Shown here piece by piece: positions 55,286 through 64,000 of a stretch of 64,000 bases of DNA. Under the pieces are notes generated by a model. The model saw nothing but the letters and a program-made list of their open reading frames with translations, was not told where the DNA came from and did not search any database. This DNA comes from Paenibacillus hamazuiensis. GTDB lineage: Bacteria; Bacillota; Bacilli; Paenibacillales; NBRC-103111. The DNA lies in assembly GCF_023276405.1 (NCBI RefSeq), contig NZ_JALRMO010000001.1, positions 2,046,001 through 2,110,000 on the forward strand. The letters are read 5' to 3'. A program made the position numbers and the translations under genes. How positions within the stretch are numbered: position 1 is the first letter of the stretch; each line of letters opens with the position of its first letter.

Positions 55286-56293
55286 ATGAAAAAAGGAAAG
55301 TGGGCGGCATGGCTGGCTGCTTTGCTGGCTGCCGCGATTGTTCTAAGCAGCTGCGGACAGCAGGCGGGCGGCCTTAAAAAAGTACGGATCGGGGAGGTGA
55401 CGCGTTCGATTTTCTACGCACCGGAGTATGTGGCGATATCGCAAGGATTTTTTAAAGATGAGGGGCTGGAGGTGGAACTGCAGACGATTCCCGGCGGGGA
55501 TAAAACGATGACGGCGCTGCTCACAAACAACATCGACGTCGCGCTCGTCGGCTCGGAGACATCCATCTTCGTGCACCAGCAAGGTTCGCAGGATCCTATC
55601 ATCAACTTCATGCAGCTGACGCAGACGGACGGAACGTTCCTAGTTTCGCGCAAGCCGATTGCGAATTTCGACTGGAAAACGCTCAAGGGAAGCGCGTTTC
55701 TCGGTCAAAGAAAAGGCGGCATGCCGCAAATGGCGGGAGAGTTTACGCTGAAGAAAAAAGGCATCGACCCGCAGAAGGATTTGAACCTGATCCAAAACAT
55801 CGAATTCGCGAACATACCGGCTGCTTTCCTGTCGGGAACCGGCGATTACGTACAAATGTTCGAGCCGCAGGCGACCGTGATCGAAAAGCAGGGAAAAGGC
55901 TATGTGATAGCGTCCTTCGGCGTGGAAAGCGGACATTTGCCGTATACGGTATTTATGACCAAAAAAAGCACGATCGACAAAAACGCGGACACGGTGCAAA
56001 AGTTCGCAAACGCCGTACAGAAGGCGCAAAACTGGGTGCAGGCGAAAAGTGTGGACGATATTACCGAAGCGATTATTCCTTTCTTCCAGGACACGGATAA
56101 GGAAATAATCAAGGGAGTCGTCAAACGTTACAAAGACCAAGGCTCCTTTGCGACCGACGGCATCATTGACGAGCAGGAATGGAACAACCTTCAGGATGTC
56201 ATGCAGTCTGCCGGCGAGCTGAAGCAAAGGGCCGACCATAAAGCGCTCGTGAACAACCGGTTTGCCGAAAAAGCGAAGCAATCGGTGAAATGA
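55286..56293 (+). CDS. NitT/TauT-type ABC importer, substrate-binding lipoprotein
   Basis: 335 residues. Lipoprotein signal ending IVLSSC (Cys ~23). Periplasmic-binding fold of the NMT1/SsuA type: VRIGEVTRSIFYAPEYVAIS near the start, GLEVELQTIPGG, ALVGSETSIFVHQQ. First of three genes for an importer. Substrate is not readable: sulfonates, nitrate, thiamine precursors or riboflavin are all used in this family. Confidence 0.85.
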   Translation: MKKGKWAAWLAALLAAAIVLSSCGQQAGGLKKVRIGEVTRSIFYAPEYVAISQGFFKDEGLEVELQTIPGGDKTMTALLTNNIDVALVGSETSIFVHQQGSQDPIINFMQLTQTDGTFLVSRKPIANFDWKTLKGSAFLGQRKGGMPQMAGEFTLKKKGIDPQKDLNLIQNIEFANIPAAFLSGTGDYVQMFEPQATVIEKQGKGYVIASFGVESGHLPYTVFMTKKSTIDKNADTVQKFANAVQKAQNWVQAKSVDDITEAIIPFFQDTDKEIIKGVVKRYKDQGSFATDGIIDEQEWNNLQDVMQSAGELKQRADHKALVNNRFAEKAKQSVK

Positions 56294-56332
56294 CGGGTTT
56301 ACGCTTCCGAACACGGGCAAGGGGGGATGAAC

Positions 56333-57121
56333 ATGAAAAACGCGGTACAGCTGGAGGACGTCACCCACGTGTACGTGGGGGGAGGAGGCGCGTCGCTTGC
56401 TGTGGAAAATATCAATTTATCCGTCGAGCCCGGAGAATTCGTCAGTCTGATCGGACCGAGCGGCTGCGGCAAGACGACGATCCTGTCGCTGGTCGCGGGT
56501 TTGTTCGCACCGACGGCCGGGACGATTCGCATTGACGGGGAGCCGATTGTCCGACCTTCGCGAAAGATCGGTTATATGCTGCAGCAGGATTGCTTATTTC
56601 CATGGCGGACGATTTATGAAAACTGTGTGGTTGGATTGGAGCTGGTAGGAAGCGTCTCGCAGCAGAAACGGGAATACGTCATGTCGCTGCTGGCCGAGAT
56701 GGGGCTTACCGGAGCGGAAAATAAATACCCGCATCAGCTGTCCGGAGGTATGCGGCAGCGTGTAGCGCTTGTGAGGACGCTGGCGACCGAACCGGAAATC
56801 ATGCTGCTCGACGAGCCTTTTTCCGCGCTCGATTACCAAACGAAGCTGCAGCTTGAGGATCTGGTATCGGAAACGCTGAAGGCGCATCAGAAGACGGCCG
56901 TGCTCGTGACGCACGACATTTCGGAAGCGATCGCGATGAGCGACCGGGTGATCGTTCTGCAGCCGAGCCCCGGCAAAATCCGCAAAACCGTGTCGGTGCC
57001 GGGGCCGATACGCGCAGCAACCCCGTTTACCGCACGGGAGCTTGCCGGATTTCACGATTTGTTCCATGTGCTGTGGGGCGAGTTCGAGCAGATGGAACAT
57101 AAGGGAGTTGATGGCCCATGA
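56333..57121 (+). CDS. NitT/TauT-type ABC importer, ATP-binding protein
   Basis: 262 residues from ATG 56333, 6 nt after AAGGGGGG (ATG 56327 touches the SD). Walker [11 protein letters not shown]-loop [12 protein letters not shown], signature LSGGMRQR, Walker [14 protein letters not shown]-loop VTHDISEA. The LFPWRT after the Q-loop is typical of this importer type. The stop overlaps the permease ATG (ATGA). Confidence 0.92.
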   Translation: MKNAVQLEDVTHVYVGGGGASLAVENINLSVEPGEFVSLIGPSGCGKTTILSLVAGLFAPTAGTIRIDGEPIVRPSRKIGYMLQQDCLFPWRTIYENCVVGLELVGSVSQQKREYVMSLLAEMGLTGAENKYPHQLSGGMRQRVALVRTLATEPEIMLLDEPFSALDYQTKLQLEDLVSETLKAHQKTAVLVTHDISEAIAMSDRVIVLQPSPGKIRKTVSVPGPIRAATPFTARELAGFHDLFHVLWGEFEQMEHKGVDGP

Positions 57122-57939
57122 CCGAACATTCCCGCTGGACGACGCAGCTGACGGCTAAAGTGCTTACCGATTACATGAGAGCGCAGCGCCGGGAGATTTG
57201 GAAGGTGAGAACGACGCAATCTGTGATCGTTGCGCTATTTCTCGCTTTATGGGAGATCGCCGGCAGGCTGAACTGGATTGACGTGCTGCTCTTCAGCTAC
57301 CCGAGCAAAATTGCCGCGCTCCTGAAGGATAAACTGCTGGACGGCTCCCTGCTCGTGCACAGCCAAGTGACGCTGTGGGAAACGATCGTCGGTTTTGTAT
57401 TCGGTACGCTGCTCGGCACGTTGATCGCAACGATCATCTGGTGGTCACCGTTTTTGTCCAAGGTGCTCGATCCGTTTATCGTCGTGCTCAACAGCTTGCC
57501 CAAGGTGGCGCTCGGGCCGCTCTTTATCGTTGCGCTCGGGCCCGGCGTAATCTCGATCATCGCGACGACGCTGTCGCTCACGGTCGTCATCACCACCTTG
57601 GTCGTGTACAACAGCTTTAAAGAGGTGGATCCGAACTTCGTCAAGGTCATCCGCGTTTTCGGCGGTACGAAGGCGGACACGTTCCGCAAAGTCATTTTGC
57701 CCGCATCGTATCCGACGATCGTTTCGACTTTGAAAGTGAACGTCGGCTTGTCGTGGGTCGGGGTGATCGTCGGCGAGTTTCTCGTTTCCAAGTACGGTCT
57801 CGGTTACTTGATCATCTACGGCTTTCAAGTATTCAACTTTACGCTGGTGCTCGGCAGCTTGTTCATCATCGCCGTTTTTGCCACGCTCATGTATGAAGGG
57901 GTCGCTTATATCGAACGCCGCATGTTCCGCCGCAAATAA
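57118..57939 (+). CDS. NitT/TauT-type ABC importer, permease
   Basis: 273 residues, six predicted helices. BPD-type permease with the cytoplasmic EAA-like loop [16 protein letters not shown] variant ([20 protein letters not shown]) and the end [20 protein letters not shown]. Third gene of the importer operon, followed by a terminator. Confidence 0.9.
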   Translation: MTEHSRWTTQLTAKVLTDYMRAQRREIWKVRTTQSVIVALFLALWEIAGRLNWIDVLLFSYPSKIAALLKDKLLDGSLLVHSQVTLWETIVGFVFGTLLGTLIATIIWWSPFLSKVLDPFIVVLNSLPKVALGPLFIVALGPGVISIIATTLSLTVVITTLVVYNSFKEVDPNFVKVIRVFGGTKADTFRKVILPASYPTIVSTLKVNVGLSWVGVIVGEFLVSKYGLGYLIIYGFQVFNFTLVLGSLFIIAVFATLMYEGVAYIERRMFRRK

Positions 57940-58031
57940 CCCGCCGGGCCGTCCGGCATTCTAAGCCTCGCACGGCGGGAGGTTTTCGAAGAATTGAGCG
58001 CCGCGGTATAAGTAGAATACTATACGCACCC

Positions 58032-58060
58032 GGCAAAACGGCGGTTTTGTTGCCTTTTTT
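58032..58060 (+). terminator. Terminator after the importer operon
   Basis: GGCAAAAC-GGCG-GTTTTGTTGCC stem followed by TTTTTT. Confidence 0.8.
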
Positions 58061-58169
58061 CTCCGCATCATGCAGCATTCGGGCTTGTCCTTCTTTCGAA
58101 CGGACAAGAAAAAAATAGCCAGAAATCGAGAATCTTAAAAAGTTTTTGTCACCCTAGACGAATGTCCTG

Positions 58170-58178
58170 CATACAAAT
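58170..58178 (+). promoter_or_regulatory. cotE: Sporulation-sigma-like -10 element before cotE
   Basis: CATACAAAT ~35 bp before the cotE start fits the -10 of mother-cell sigma factors (sigma-E/sigma-K CATA pattern). The -35 is not clear (CACC ~16 bp upstream would suit sigma-K). cotE is under these factors in Bacillus. Confidence 0.5.
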
Positions 58179-58211
58179 GTAATGAATGATTGTATGGAGG
58201 AGGTTGAAAGG

Positions 58212-58781
58212 ATGTCATTAGATAAAGATGTGCAGGTCAGAGAGATCTATACGAAGGCAGTATGCGGCAGGGGGCGTCGTTTTTCCCAGGTGAGCCATAC
58301 GGTTACTCCGCCTCATGCTCCGACCAGCATCCTCGGCGCGTGGATCATCAACAATCAATACGATGCGGTGAAATCCGGGGATAGCGTGGAAGTGGTAGGT
58401 ACTTACGACATCAACATTTGGTACTCCTACGATCGGAATACCAAAACGGATGTTGCGAAAGAAACGGTCTCCTATGTAGAAGTCGTTCCGCTCTCGTATC
58501 TCGACAAAAAACATAGGCCTTCCACTGCGGAAGTGTCCGCCACTGCCACTCAAGAGCCGAATTGCGTGGAGGCAAACATCTCTTCGAGCGGCAGCAGCGT
58601 CGTACTCCGCGTGGAGCGCGAGTTTAAGGTCGAGATGATCGCGGAGACCAAGGTTTACGTTTACGTGAACCCGAACGGCGGCGAAGATCTTGACGACAAG
58701 ACGATCGATTTCGAGGATAGCGGCGAGGACATCGACTACGAGGATCTGGACCCGGATCTGCTTGATGAAGAGTTGAACTAA
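58212..58781 (+). CDS. cotE: Outer spore coat morphogenetic protein CotE
   Basis: 189 residues from ATG 58212, with GGAGGAGG upstream (ATG 58182 is in frame but lacks an SD). CotE builds the outer layer of the spore coat. It shares with the Bacillus protein REIYTKAVCGRGRRF, SILGAWIINNQYDA, YDINIWYSYDRNTKT, PNCVEANISSSG, VEREFKVEMIAETKVYVYVN and the long acidic C-terminus ending DEELN. Placed before mutS as in Bacillus. Confidence 0.93.
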   Translation: MSLDKDVQVREIYTKAVCGRGRRFSQVSHTVTPPHAPTSILGAWIINNQYDAVKSGDSVEVVGTYDINIWYSYDRNTKTDVAKETVSYVEVVPLSYLDKKHRPSTAEVSATATQEPNCVEANISSSGSSVVLRVEREFKVEMIAETKVYVYVNPNGGEDLDDKTIDFEDSGEDIDYEDLDPDLLDEELN

Positions 58782-58826
58782 CCGCTTACCATCTACCGCA
58801 TTATATGCCGAAAATTCCGTTTCGGC

Positions 58827-58848
58827 AGGGGGCATCAGCCCCTTTTTT
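58827..58848 (+). terminator. Terminator after cotE
   Basis: GGGGGC-ATCA-GCCCC followed by TTTTTT; directly upstream a second hairpin TGCCGAAA...TTTCGGCA. Confidence 0.85.
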
Positions 58849-58889
58849 GCAAGTATCCGATTTTTGCGGATTCGCACATGCCGAACATT

Positions 58890-58956
58890 TGCAAGAAAAC
58901 CAACCTCTAAGTCCGCGGTCGTTTTCCATCAATGGCCTCGTTAGAGGTTTTCTTGT
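58890..58956. repeat. Inverted repeat between cotE and the ligase gene
   Basis: AAGAAAACC(AACC)TCTAA pairs with TTAGAGGTTTTCTT with a 4-nt bulge and ~34-nt loop. It could be a regulatory hairpin or a MITE-like relic. No coding content. Confidence 0.45.
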
Positions 58957-59014
58957 TTCTCCGGCGCGATTCCGTTCCATTTCGCTTGTTTCACCAGACT
59001 TTTAGTCTTCGGGG

Positions 59015-60472
59015 GTGAGTAAGATTAGCGTCTGTTTTGTCCATACCAACGAACCGCAGCTGCGTCATTTGCTCAGCCGCCTGGAGGTTGCCCAGACGAG
59101 CCGAATGCCGGATCCCGGGGAATATGACGTCATCGTTCAATGGGGAGCTTTTCTTCAGGAGCGGTCCGGGCAGCGGCTGCTGCAGCCGGTCCAGAGCGTG
59201 CTGCGCGCACAGGATCGCAAAAGGACGGAGGAACTTCTGGCGCTTCACGGCATCGCATGCGAGCTCGATTCCGGGCAGCGAAACGATAATTACCGCTACA
59301 TGTACAGGGTGCCGGTATTCCATTTGGAGGCGCTCACCGTTTATTTGAAAAAATCGGACGTCCTGCTCGCCCCACGGCCATCCGTTCATTCGCAAAAAGG
59401 CGGAGCGTTCGCCGAGCTCGGCCCGGATGCTTCCGGATACCACGTGAACCGGGCGAAACGGGAGGCGGTGAAGGCGATTTACGCGCTCGGGCTCGATTAC
59501 GGCATCGTTACGGTGGGCATCGAAGACGCCAAATCGCCGGTCCGGGTGCTGCAGGTGGAGGCGGTGCCGGACCTCGACGAGCGGCTTGCCGAGCTGTTTG
59601 CCGCGGCCATTGTCCGGTATGAGCAAGGTTTGGAAAAAGAAGCATATCTGCAAGGAACGCCGGTCAAGCTCGGCATGGATCCGGAGTTCGTACTGCGGGA
59701 CGCTTCCGGAGAAATCGTATTCGCCGACCGATTTATGGACAAAGACGGCCGGGTCGGCTGCGACTCGCTTATCCTGCCGGATTTGCGCAAAATTTTCCCG
59801 CTGGCGGAACTTCGCCCGAGCCCGAGCGAGGACGTCCGGCAGCTCGTGATCAACCTGCAAAAAACGATGCGGCTGGCCGCCGGAAAAATTACCGACCCGC
59901 ATCTGGAGTGGCTTGCCGGGGGGATGCCGGTGCCCGGTTTTCCGCTGGGAGGCCACATCCACTTCAGCTCCGTCTGGATGAACGTGCATCTTGTGCGGGC
60001 GCTGGACAACTACGTGGCGCTGCCGCTGGTGCTGCTTGAGGACGTGTCGACGCGCGGGCGCAGGCCGCAGTACGGCTGTCTCGGCGACGTGCGCCGCAAA
60101 TCATACGGCGGGTTCGAATACCGGACGCTGCCGAGCTGGATTTTATCGCCTACGGTGACAAAAGGCGTGCTCGCGCTCGCCAAGCTGGTCGCCACGCATT
60201 ATTTGGAGCTCAGCCGCCAGCCGCTGCAAAACGTGGACATTCAAACCTTCTATTATACGGGAGACAAAAAACAGCTGCGCAGTACGGTCACCCTGCTCTT
60301 GAAGGATATCCGCGAAACGTCATCCTATCCGCAATACGAGAAATATTTGCAGCCCTTTAAAGAGCTGCTGCTGCGCATGGAGCCTTGGAAGGAGCAGGAG
60401 GATTTCCGGAAAAGGTGGAAAATTCGGACCGCGTCCGAAGATAGAGGTGCAAGCTATCAAATCATGGTATAA
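59015..60472 (+). CDS. Predicted COOH-NH2 ligase (phiEco32-type amidoligase family)
   Basis: 485 residues from GTG 59015; the upstream G-run GGGGG is very close, so the start is uncertain. The C-terminal ~270 residues match the phage phiEco32-like ligase family: KLGMDPEFVLRD (218-229), LAELRPSPSEDV (263-274), GGHIHFSSVW (312-321) and YGGFEYRTLPSWI. These are ATP-grasp-like amide-forming enzymes. The N-terminal ~200 residues are a separate domain of unknown role. Sitting between cotE and mutS it may act on spore coat or wall material; that is inference. Confidence 0.75.
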   Translation: MSKISVCFVHTNEPQLRHLLSRLEVAQTSRMPDPGEYDVIVQWGAFLQERSGQRLLQPVQSVLRAQDRKRTEELLALHGIACELDSGQRNDNYRYMYRVPVFHLEALTVYLKKSDVLLAPRPSVHSQKGGAFAELGPDASGYHVNRAKREAVKAIYALGLDYGIVTVGIEDAKSPVRVLQVEAVPDLDERLAELFAAAIVRYEQGLEKEAYLQGTPVKLGMDPEFVLRDASGEIVFADRFMDKDGRVGCDSLILPDLRKIFPLAELRPSPSEDVRQLVINLQKTMRLAAGKITDPHLEWLAGGMPVPGFPLGGHIHFSSVWMNVHLVRALDNYVALPLVLLEDVSTRGRRPQYGCLGDVRRKSYGGFEYRTLPSWILSPTVTKGVLALAKLVATHYLELSRQPLQNVDIQTFYYTGDKKQLRSTVTLLLKDIRETSSYPQYEKYLQPFKELLLRMEPWKEQEDFRKRWKIRTASEDRGASYQIMV

Positions 60473-60560
60473 TAGATTCCGACGCGCTTCGGGAGTCAGG
60501 ATTGGCGAGGAAGCGGCGTCGGAGTCATTTTTTTGTGTATAAGCTGGAGGATCAAGTCGG

Positions 60561-63224
60561 ATGGCCAAATATACGCCCATGATGGAGCAGTACCTCGCGA
60601 TCAAAGCCGAGGTGCCGGATGCTTTTTTATTTTTTCGGTTAGGCGATTTCTATGAAATGTTTTTCGAAGACGCCGTAAATGCCGCCCGCGAATTGGAAAT
60701 TACGCTGACCGGACGCGAGGCGGGGGCGGAAGAACGGGTGCCGATGTGCGGCGTGCCCTATCATTCGGCGGAAAGCTATATTGCAAGACTTGTGGAAAAA
60801 GGCTACAAAGTCGCGATTTGCGAGCAGGTGGAGGATCCCGCGGAAGCGAAGGGCGTCGTGCGCCGCGAAGTCGTCCGCATCGTCACGCCGGGAACGGTGA
60901 TGGATTCCCGCTCGCTCGGGGAAACGTCGAACAACTACATCGTATCGATCGTCTCCGGCAGCGAAGGTTACGGCCTAGCCGCCTGCGATATTTCCACCGG
61001 CGAGCTGCATGTGACGCTGCTGGACGGTTCGCTGCAGCTATTGCTCGACGAAATCAACGTCTACAGCCCTTCCGAGCTTATGGGCCCGGAAGAGCTGCTG
61101 GATTCGGTGCGCGAGCATACGGCGCTGTGGACGAGATCGATAACGCTGACCCCTTGGACTCGCGGGGATTTTGACCTGAAGGGCCATTTTGCCGAAGAGG
61201 AATGGAAGTCCGTCCACCCAGGCACGCTGCGCGCGGTGCAGGCGCTGATGAGCTACCTGCAGGAAACGCAGAAGCGGTCGCTGACGCATATCAAGCATAT
61301 TCGCAGCTATGAACAAAACCAATATATGATCATGGACCCGTTCACCCGCCGAAATCTGGAGCTTGTGGAAACGGTGCGCGACCGGGTGAAAAAAGGAACC
61401 TTGCTGTGGCTGCTCGATAAAACGGTTACGGCGATGGGCGGCCGCACGCTGCGCCGCTGGATAGAGAAGCCGCTCATGAACGCGGCGAAAATCGGCGAAC
61501 GCCTCGAAGCGGTGGACAAGCTGTACGACCAGCTCATCGTGCGCGAGGAGCTGCGCCAGCATCTCAAGCAGGTGTACGACCTGGAGCGGCTGACCGCGCG
61601 GATTTCTTACGGGAACGCCAACGCGCGGGACCTGCTTGCGCTGAAGCTGTCGCTGCAGCAAATGCCGCTGCTTAAGGAAATTTGCGAGTCCGCCGGTTCC
61701 GGGACGCTGTCCCGCCTGACGGCGCAAATGGATTTGTGCGAAGACATCGCCGGTTGGATCGAAGCAGCGATCGTGGACGATCCTCCCGTATCCGTGCGCG
61801 ACGGTGGCATGCTGAAGGAAGGCTACCACGCTTATCTCGACCAGCTCAAGGAAGCGAACAAGAGCGGCAAGCAATGGATCGCCGAGCTGGAGCGCCAGGA
61901 GCGCGAAGCGACGGGGGTGAAGTCGCTCAAAATCGGCTACAACAAAGTGTTCGGGTATTACATCGAAGTGACGCGGGCCAATCTCGGCTCGCTGCCGGAA
62001 GGCCGCTACGAGCGCAAGCAGACGCTGGCGAACGCCGAACGTTTCGTTACGCCGGAGCTGAAGGCGAAGGAAGCGCTCATTCTCGAAGCGGAAGACAAGA
62101 TGGTCGATCTCGAATACGAGCTGTTCACCCAGCTCCGGGACAGGCTGGCCTCTCAGGTGACGAGGCTTCAGGCTCTAGCGGAAATCGTCGCTACGATCGA
62201 CGTGCTGCAGTCGCTCGCTACGGTCAGTGCGGCAAACCAGTTCCGCAAGCCGGAAATCGCCGAATCGGGCGATTTGGTCATTGAAGAAGGCCGCCATCCG
62301 GTCGTCGAGGCGGTGATGACAAGCGGCCTGTTTATCGCCAACGAGACGAAGCTGACCGCGGAGGACGGCACGATGCTGCTCATTACCGGACCGAACATGG
62401 CCGGTAAAAGCACGTACATGCGCCAGGTCGCCATCATCTGCATCATGGCGCAGATCGGCAGCTTCGTCCCGGCGATGAAGGCGCGCATTCCGATTCTCGA
62501 CCGCATCTTCACGCGGATCGGAGCGGCCGACGATCTGATCGGCGGGCAGAGCACCTTTATGGTTGAGATGATGGACATCCAGGTAATGTGCGAGAAAGCG
62601 ACCGGACGGAGCCTCGTCATCATCGATGAGCTCGGCCGAGGCACCTCGACGGGCGAAGGGATGGCGATCGCGCAGGCGGTGATCGAGTATTTGCACGACG
62701 AGGTCGGCTGCAAAACGCTCGTGTCGACGCACTTTCACGAGCTCGCACACCTCGAAGAGAGCCTCGCGAATCTGCGCAACTATTGCATGGCGGTCAAGGA
62801 AAGCGGCCGGCAGGTGACGTTTTTGCGCAAGCTGATCCGCGGGGCGGCCAGCACGAGCTACGGCATTTACTGCGCGCAGATCGCCGGTCTGCCGGATTCG
62901 ATCATCCGGCGCTCGTATGACCTGCTGAGCGCTTTCGAAGCGCGGGCTGAGCTGGCTGCCGCTTCGCAGCAGGCCGCTGCCGCAGGGACGCCGCAGGCTG
63001 CCGCGCCCGAGGCGCCGCCGCAGGCTGAAGCTATCGTGCAGCTGAGCTTGTTTGGCGGCGAGAGCCCGGCGGACAAGCCGCGCCGCAAGCACGACGCGAA
63101 GCTTGAAGCGGCCGCAGATCCCAAGGCGGCAGAGGCGGCGCAGCGGCTCAGGCAGGCTGATTTGATCAATATGACGCCGCTTGAGGCGATGAACTTTTTA
63201 TACGAACTAAAAAAGATGTTGTAA
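60561..63224 (+). CDS. mutS: DNA mismatch repair protein MutS
   Basis: 887 residues. It recognises mispairs and small loops and recruits MutL. The mismatch-binding start carries the Phe-x-Glu motif in LGDFYEMFFEDA; core and clamp domains follow; the ATPase has GPNMAGKSTYMRQVA (Walker A), DELGRGTSTGEG (Walker B) and STHFHELAHLEE. An Ala/Pro-rich linker (~800-830) precedes the C-terminal dimerisation helix. SD CTGGAGG. In Bacillus mutL follows; here an S41 peptidase does. Confidence 0.96.
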   Translation: MAKYTPMMEQYLAIKAEVPDAFLFFRLGDFYEMFFEDAVNAARELEITLTGREAGAEERVPMCGVPYHSAESYIARLVEKGYKVAICEQVEDPAEAKGVVRREVVRIVTPGTVMDSRSLGETSNNYIVSIVSGSEGYGLAACDISTGELHVTLLDGSLQLLLDEINVYSPSELMGPEELLDSVREHTALWTRSITLTPWTRGDFDLKGHFAEEEWKSVHPGTLRAVQALMSYLQETQKRSLTHIKHIRSYEQNQYMIMDPFTRRNLELVETVRDRVKKGTLLWLLDKTVTAMGGRTLRRWIEKPLMNAAKIGERLEAVDKLYDQLIVREELRQHLKQVYDLERLTARISYGNANARDLLALKLSLQQMPLLKEICESAGSGTLSRLTAQMDLCEDIAGWIEAAIVDDPPVSVRDGGMLKEGYHAYLDQLKEANKSGKQWIAELERQEREATGVKSLKIGYNKVFGYYIEVTRANLGSLPEGRYERKQTLANAERFVTPELKAKEALILEAEDKMVDLEYELFTQLRDRLASQVTRLQALAEIVATIDVLQSLATVSAANQFRKPEIAESGDLVIEEGRHPVVEAVMTSGLFIANETKLTAEDGTMLLITGPNMAGKSTYMRQVAIICIMAQIGSFVPAMKARIPILDRIFTRIGAADDLIGGQSTFMVEMMDIQVMCEKATGRSLVIIDELGRGTSTGEGMAIAQAVIEYLHDEVGCKTLVSTHFHELAHLEESLANLRNYCMAVKESGRQVTFLRKLIRGAASTSYGIYCAQIAGLPDSIIRRSYDLLSAFEARAELAAASQQAAAAGTPQAAAPEAPPQAEAIVQLSLFGGESPADKPRRKHDAKLEAAADPKAAEAAQRLRQADLINMTPLEAMNFLYELKKML

Positions 63225-63282
63225 AGCTTGCTCAATAAGTCAAGCGCAGTTACTATCAAACTTAGAACAAAGGGTGAGCGCT

Positions 63283-64000
63283 ATGAAACTGCTCCAAATG
63301 GCCAAAATCAAAAAAACAATGTCCGCCGCACTGCTGCTGTTAATGCTTGCCCCGATGCCGGCGCTGGCCGCCGATAAAAACGCTGCCGCTCCCGCCGATC
63401 CCGTCAAGGAAGTGCTCAATCTGCTGGAGAAAAACCACGTCAGCGCACCGACGCACGACAGCTTGTCGGCCTCCGCGATCAAAGGCATGGTCGAATCGCT
63501 CAAGGATCCGTATACGGTTTATTTTACGAAGGACGAATGGAAGCAGTTCACGAACAGCCTGGAGCAAAACTATGTCGGCATCGGCGTCCGCGTCGGCGAA
63601 GACAAGGAAGGCATCCTCGTCGTGGAAGTGTTTGCGGATACGCCGGCCGCTGCCGTCGGGCTTCAGCGCGGCGACATCATCACTGCGGTGGAAGGCAAGC
63701 CGATCGCCGGAGAAAAGCTGGACGACGTGATCAAGAAAATTCTCGGTGAGGAAGGCACGCAGGTCGGTCTGACCGTGAAGCGGGGAGACAGCTCCTTTGA
63801 CGTGAAGCCGACCCGCAAGCAGGTGCAAATCCCGGTCGTAACCAGCCATCTGTTTGACGGCGGAGTAGGCTACATCCAGGTCACCAGCTTCTCCAGCGAG
63901 GCGGACGAGCAGTTTGCCAGCCATATGGAGACGCTCAAGAAAAACGGCATGAAATCGCTCGTCATCGACCTGCGCGACAATCCGGGCGGTTTGCTCGACA
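63283..64000 (+). CDS. S41-family C-terminal processing peptidase (CtpA-like), cut by window edge
   Basis: First 239 residues from ATG 63283, AAAGGGTGAG upstream. Signal peptide ending ALAADK (~29), a short helical domain, a PDZ domain (~100-180, VGIGVRVGEDKEGILVVEVF and GLQRGDIITAVEGKPI), then the start of the protease domain (GYIQVTSFSSEADEQF, LVIDLRDNPGG). The catalytic Ser/Lys lie beyond the edge. Secreted tail-specific protease. It follows mutS by ~60 bp. Confidence 0.88.
   Translation, partial: MKLLQMAKIKKTMSAALLLLMLAPMPALAADKNAAAPADPVKEVLNLLEKNHVSAPTHDSLSASAIKGMVESLKDPYTVYFTKDEWKQFTNSLEQNYVGIGVRVGEDKEGILVVEVFADTPAAAVGLQRGDIITAVEGKPIAGEKLDDVIKKILGEEGTQVGLTVKRGDSSFDVKPTRKQVQIPVVTSHLFDGGVGYIQVTSFSSEADEQFASHMETLKKNGMKSLVIDLRDNPGGLLD

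Overview
The window looks like a chromosomal segment of an endospore-forming Firmicute, most likely Paenibacillus or a close relative in the Paenibacillaceae. The evidence is the cotE-mutS neighbourhood, Gram-positive Shine-Dalgarno (SD) sequences with frequent TTG/GTG starts, the coding style of the long housekeeping genes, a GlgB-GlgC-GlgD-GlgA glycogen cluster, a YaaH/YdhD-like GH18 protein and a DUF3231 protein. Most of it is fairly GC-rich. Bases ~36.0-43.6 kb are visibly more AT-rich and carry foreign-looking material.

Layout. 0-8.1 kb: end of a dynamin-like gene, a heterodimeric ABC exporter behind a possible attenuator, a membrane-anchored SGNH hydrolase and an ABC-2 exporter. 8.1-12.7 kb: topoisomerase IV (parE-parC). 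12.7-16.5 kb: a small antisense gene, a MarR regulator, an RluA-type pseudouridine synthase with an RNA methyltransferase-like gene, and a PrsA-like foldase. 16.7-22.8 kb: glycogen synthesis, interrupted by a long imperfect palindrome. 22.8-25.6 kb: lipoprotein, lipase and a FusB-type EF-G-binding protein with what looks like a complete leader-peptide attenuator. 25.6-30.8 kb: two TetR-controlled loci with visible operators, an O6-alkylguanine methyltransferase and a DedA protein. 30.9-36 kb: a large GNR-motif protein with amidoligase-like signatures, a streptothricin acetyltransferase-like and an aminoglycoside adenylyltransferase-like gene side by side, and small orphan genes.

36-43.6 kb is an accessory island. 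It holds a type I-C-style CRISPR array of 54 repeats with a recognisable leader but no cas gene in the window, broken IS1380-like and ExeA/DUF5348 transposon pieces, and a solo HEPN-domain gene lying between two copies of the start of a yyaL-like gene. The downstream yyaL itself carries a 15-bp in-frame insertion with an amber stop just before its CxxC motif.

43.6-64 kb returns to ordinary chromosome: GH18 protein, small envelope genes, a two-component system, a beta-carbonic anhydrase, an HesB/YneR protein, an M32 carboxypeptidase, a NitT/TauT-type ABC importer, cotE, a predicted COOH-NH2 ligase, mutS and the start of an S41 peptidase. A structured intergenic repeat occurs at ~5.0-5.27 kb and again at ~52.25-52.54 kb.

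The observations I would follow first are the FusB-type attenuator, the two spacers that are exact reverse complements, the cas-less array beside a HEPN gene, the covarying intergenic repeat, and the GNR-motif/amidoligase-like protein. All functions come from reading motifs; no database search was possible.
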